In this document: positions 60,505 to 64,000 of the stretch, in pieces
Layout: each line of letters starts with the position of its first letter
Position numbering within the stretch: the stretch's first letter is position 1
NCBI GenBank assembly: GCA_947172415.1
Contig: OX359193.1
Span: forward strand, 6,938,501-7,002,500
Reading direction: 5' to 3'
From: Chondrosia reniformis
Lineage: Eukaryota > Porifera > Demospongiae > Chondrillida > Chondrillidae
DNA length: 64,000 bases
Notes under the pieces: generated by a model
What the model was told of the DNA's origin: nothing
Database searches by the model: none
The model's input: the letters and a program-made list of their open reading frames with translations, nothing else
Made by a program: the position numbers and the translations under genes

Positions 60505-63500
60505 ATGTCAGCGAACAGAGTTAGAAAGAGAGGTATGTCTTTTAACATTTCTATAGTTAGTTTTATTATCGGCTAGATTTCTTTTTTCACTTTGGATCCT
60601 CCGCATAATACCTTCTTCATATTGTTTTTGTATCATTGACATCTCACATTGTACATCGTGGCCTTATGCAGAAGCGTACCTTGCTTTGGAAAGGCTTGAA
60701 TCGTATCGAGACAAGTTAAATAAGACAGGGGATAGAGAACTCCGTCAAGCTTTGGACCAGGCGATAACGGCAATAAGATCTAAACTCTTTCAAGCTCTTT
60801 TAGGTAAGCGTCCGGTGTTCTTAAGGACTGGTCCTGTGGTTTGTTAGTGTATACCGAAGTACTGGAATGGTTGCTATACTTTTTAGTAACATAATATTTG
60901 GTTTTATTTGAAATTTCAATCTTATATTAAGCAAGATAGTCATTGAATGTCCAGGGGTTGTTGTGTTTAAAAGTAACAGCAGATGAATGGCTTGAATATT
61001 GAGATATTTCTCTCCTTCTTCTCTTCATTCAACATATACTCACTCCAACTGTTCTATTAATAATATAAGGACTATGCTTGAGGGAATGATTTGTCTTTTT
61101 GAACCAATAATTGCTTTCTTTAATGAGTAAACATTTATCATCAAGCATTCATACATATTTGTGTTAAAGAGATGCAATGAAATGCTCTTTGTATTATTAT
61201 TATTATACAAGCTCTATTCAGTGAAGTTATCATCAAGAAGACATCCATATTTACATTGTATATATTATATGCGTACATGTACGGACATCCATATTTACAT
61301 TGTATATATTATATGCGTACATGTACAGACATCCATATTTACATTGTATATATTATATGTGTACATGTATGTATCCCATTCCAAACTCATACTGATGGCA
61401 AGCCAGTTTTAGGTTATTAATATGTGAATGATTTGCATCTGCAGTTATTAGAACTACATGTGTGTTTGTATCTGGTATTGTCCTACTTCCCAAGTACAGT
61501 CAGTTTTGACACTTTGTGGTCTACACCTCTTTACTACCCTTCACAGACTAATCTATCAGCAGGTAAAGGATGGTGTGATGATCACTCAGTGTTGTAAATG
61601 GATCATATTAGTGCTTTGTGTTATTTTCTTGGTGGACTTATGTGTCTTAATTGGTGATAACTCAAGAGATCTCACAGTCACAGAGTACAGTGCATGATCT
61701 CATATACTCCCTATTCAAGCCAAGTTTGGCTTACACTAAACAATGTTATCAACACTTGTATATATTTCAGTGTGGTATTGCAGAGATGATATTTTGTTGT
61801 GGTATGGAACTGGTTATCACATTAACATGTACATTTGTACATTCCTGTAATGTTTTAATGTATGCTGAGTGTGCCTAGGAACTAGGCCTATGTGGACAAT
61901 TAGGTTCTCTTATATAATTGTCACACTGCTGTTAAGGAAGATGTCTTCCATTAGACAATTGGGTTTTGAACCACATGAATTAATGCACTTCTGTTGTGCA
62001 AATCAAAGTAGCTACTTACCTACTGGATCTTCCTGTACAGCACTTTGTTTAGGGGCGGGGCAGGGGGATTGCCCTCCCCCTTGATAAAAGTAGTAAATAA
62101 ACATGTTTGACTCTCTCAATATTTGTTTTTCCCTCCTTCCTTGTATATAGAACCATGATACATACTGGGTATATGTTTATTATATGTCTCCAGCTGAGAT
62201 TGATAACCTTAATAACATTCATTGGTTTAGGGAGTGTCTTAAGCCTGCCAGTTGGTCTTTACCACAAAGCCTGTGTGGGAATCACAACACTCAGTCCTTT
62301 CTTCTATTATATGTAGTGTACTGCATATGTATACATATAGTACTGTATGTACTGCAGTTTATATGTACAGGCATACATCTGGATATTAATAATTCTATAC
62401 ACAGACAATAATTACATATTATACGTATATATAGTCACTGTTAGTGTAATAATTGGTCTGTTTATGGACATGTTCAAATGTCCCATTCCAAAGTGCTACC
62501 CACTATTGCATCTGTTCACTGTTCACAGTCATTAAGGAGACTTAATGGATAAAAGTTTTATATTCCGCTGCCTTAGAACATGGGGTTTTTAATCTTGTAA
62601 GTAGCACCTGTAGTAACGGTGTTCATTTCCTTTTGGGCTAACGTTTCATTTGTAGGAAGTTTCAATTAGATACAACTGACCTTCCTAATTGTTTATTTTT
62701 GGATAGCTCCTGCATTCCATGAAAAATCTAAGATACCATTTTCCTACATGCAATATGCCTATTCTGTAAAAGAGCCTATAGGGGAACTAAACCTGAAGAG
62801 AGCTTTTGGATGAGGATACAGGAGTCTTTTCCCTTCTTTCATCATCTTCTCCACTGGGTCAGACAGCCGTTTCTGGGAATTCTACCCTTCATCAATGATC
62901 CTGGGAGTCCTTGTCTTTTCTTTATCTTGATCTTCTGTGAATCCATGCACTCCTGATGTATACAAGTACATACGTATGTATGAAAGTAGGAAGTTAATTA
63001 CACAAAGGTAGTACAAAGACTATGATGAATGATTCTAATTATTTATTTGGTACGTAATTTATGTGAATATATCAGGATTTCACTTAAAATACCACAAGGA
63101 AAAGATTGATTGATTGGATACCACAAGAGAGGGAGGCAAAATACAAGTTTTAAGGCAACCTAGTTCTATATGTTTATTTGCTATTAAAATTTGGCAATTT
63201 GACCTTCTCTAAGAGGAAAATTAAATTTTAAGAGAAGCAAATTGTCCCCTATAGAAAGTCTGTATATAATACATACGTATGTGTGTGTGTGTGCATAGTG
63301 GCATGCATGTATTTAGTCTTTACTGTTGTTTGCAACTGACACTTTGTGTAGACATTCAAGAATTCTATGTACATACGCTGGATGCGTCACTCCCTGAGTC
63401 TCAGAAGGCAGACCAGACAAGACAGTTGGCAGACAGATGGAAGACCCACTCTCCAGTGCCTACTACACCAAGGGAGGACCAGCCTCAGGAGAGAACAGCT

Positions 63501-63527
63501 CCTTTTACTAGCAGTACACCGCAAAAG
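60505..63527 (+). CDS. DLG1: Discs-large scaffold, N-terminal L27 domain (5' part of gene)
   Basis: Three exons at the right end join in phase: 60505-60532, 60672-60803 and 63352 to about 63527; the gene continues beyond the window. The protein starts MSANRVRKREAYLALERLES, then YRDKLNKTGDRELRQALDQA, IRSKLFQALLDIQEFYVHTL. This is the L27 domain that opens DLG1/SAP97, which builds hetero-complexes with MPP and LIN proteins at cell junctions. The following stretch is Pro/Ser/Thr-rich, as expected before the first PDZ domain. The donor at 63527 is inferred; an in-frame stop follows at 63549 if the exon is not spliced. The intron 60804-63351 holds a repeat copy and a 44-bp minisatellite. Confidence 0.85.
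61240..61372 (+). repeat. 44-bp minisatellite, three copies
   Basis: Unit gacatccatatttacattgt plus tatatattatatgcgtacatgtac, starting at 61240, 61284 and 61328. It lies in the second DLG intron. Confidence 0.93.
62717..62947 (-). repeat. Dispersed repeat copy with mutated hammerhead core
   Basis: Reverse-complement copy of the element at 27148-27392. The ribozyme-like part spans 62907-62849 on the minus strand; the core reads TTGATGA instead of CTGATGA, a change expected to kill activity. It lies in a DLG intron, antisense to the gene. Confidence 0.85.
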
Positions 63528-64000
63528 GTTCTCCCAGTTAGTTCATTTTAAACATTTTGTGGCATGCATGATGAATGCCTGGTGAATTAAGGCCATATGT
63601 TTTTGAAATGGTAATTTGTTTGGTGCAAGCACCTATACAAGTAGCTTGGTGCAACAATGCTTATGTGGACCCTAAAAGACATTATTCTTTGGAATCTCCT
63701 GGTTTACCGGTCCATTGTACATGCTAAGAGCCTTGAGATTTCCCATTCACTGTTTAATGGATTGCAGAATGTGTCATTTACTTCAAATGAGCCCAGTAGT
63801 CCTCAAATGGCTAAGTTTTAATTGTAACACAGCCTATTGTAGAAGAGAACCTTGGGCAACCTGGCAATGAATGGCAAAATACCTTTGTTAATTATAGCTG
63901 TAGCACTAACTGAATCAATATTCTGAATAGCATGTTTCTTGAAATTTTACCTATTTCTTAATTTTCATGATTATGAAAAAGTTAGCTAACGTACTGTACT

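Overview
This window is nuclear DNA from an early-branching animal, most likely a demosponge; Amphimedon queenslandica would fit but cannot be proven from sequence alone. It is AT-rich and gene-dense, with many short GT-AG introns and short gaps between genes. It carries an RNA polymerase II large subunit with an animal-type heptad tail and a discs-large scaffold. Exon boundaries below were derived by hand from splice sites, codon phase and conservation with animal families remembered from general knowledge; no search was run.

Layout from left to right. Positions 1-6001 (+) are the 3' half of a myotubularin phosphatase with a C-terminal FYVE finger. Positions 6281-8798 (-) encode a small secreted cysteine-rich protein with a hydrophobic C-terminus. 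A 2.3-kb repeat-bearing gap follows. RPB1 (19625 to 11130, -) and the intronless oligosaccharyltransferase subunit DDOST (20058-21368, +) diverge from one 432-bp promoter region. Poly(ADP-ribose) glycohydrolase (26643 to 21678, -) has its catalytic domain split by a large insertion. Next come a coiled-coil protein with TSC22-like N-terminal motifs (32718 to 26885, -) and an MSL2-like RING protein (34057 to 33278, -). The latter is head to head with propionyl-CoA carboxylase beta (34205-39630, +), which is followed closely by SERP1/RAMP4 (39815-40075, +). ANKMY1 (44969 to 40440, -) diverges from TMCO3 (45139-49844, +). TMCO3 is followed at short distance by a short ENOX-like RRM protein and a coiled-coil/winged-helix-like protein. 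A type I membrane protein with three cytoplasmic YxxL motifs (54668 to 52826, -) comes next. After a 3.5-kb gap holding a Penelope-like retroelement remnant come an HDHD1/PUDP-like HAD phosphatase (+), a TMEM126-like membrane protein (-) and the 5' end of a DLG scaffold (+, running off the right edge).

The genes are mostly unrelated housekeeping loci. The most interesting points are architectural. (1) A 112-codon, phase 1-1 exon encoding a CARD-like death-fold domain sits inside the mitochondrial PCCB gene. (2) The PARG insertion has four spaced amphipathic motifs that look like A-kinase-anchoring (PKA RII-binding) helices. (3) A dispersed repeat of roughly 240 bp, with at least eight copies or pieces here, carries what reads as a type I hammerhead ribozyme; one copy retains every canonical core position. 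(4) Two copies of that repeat lie in inverted orientation on either side of a 67-nt internal exon. There is also an 11-nt microexon in the FYVE domain, a fold-back element, a mariner-type MITE and many intronic minisatellites.
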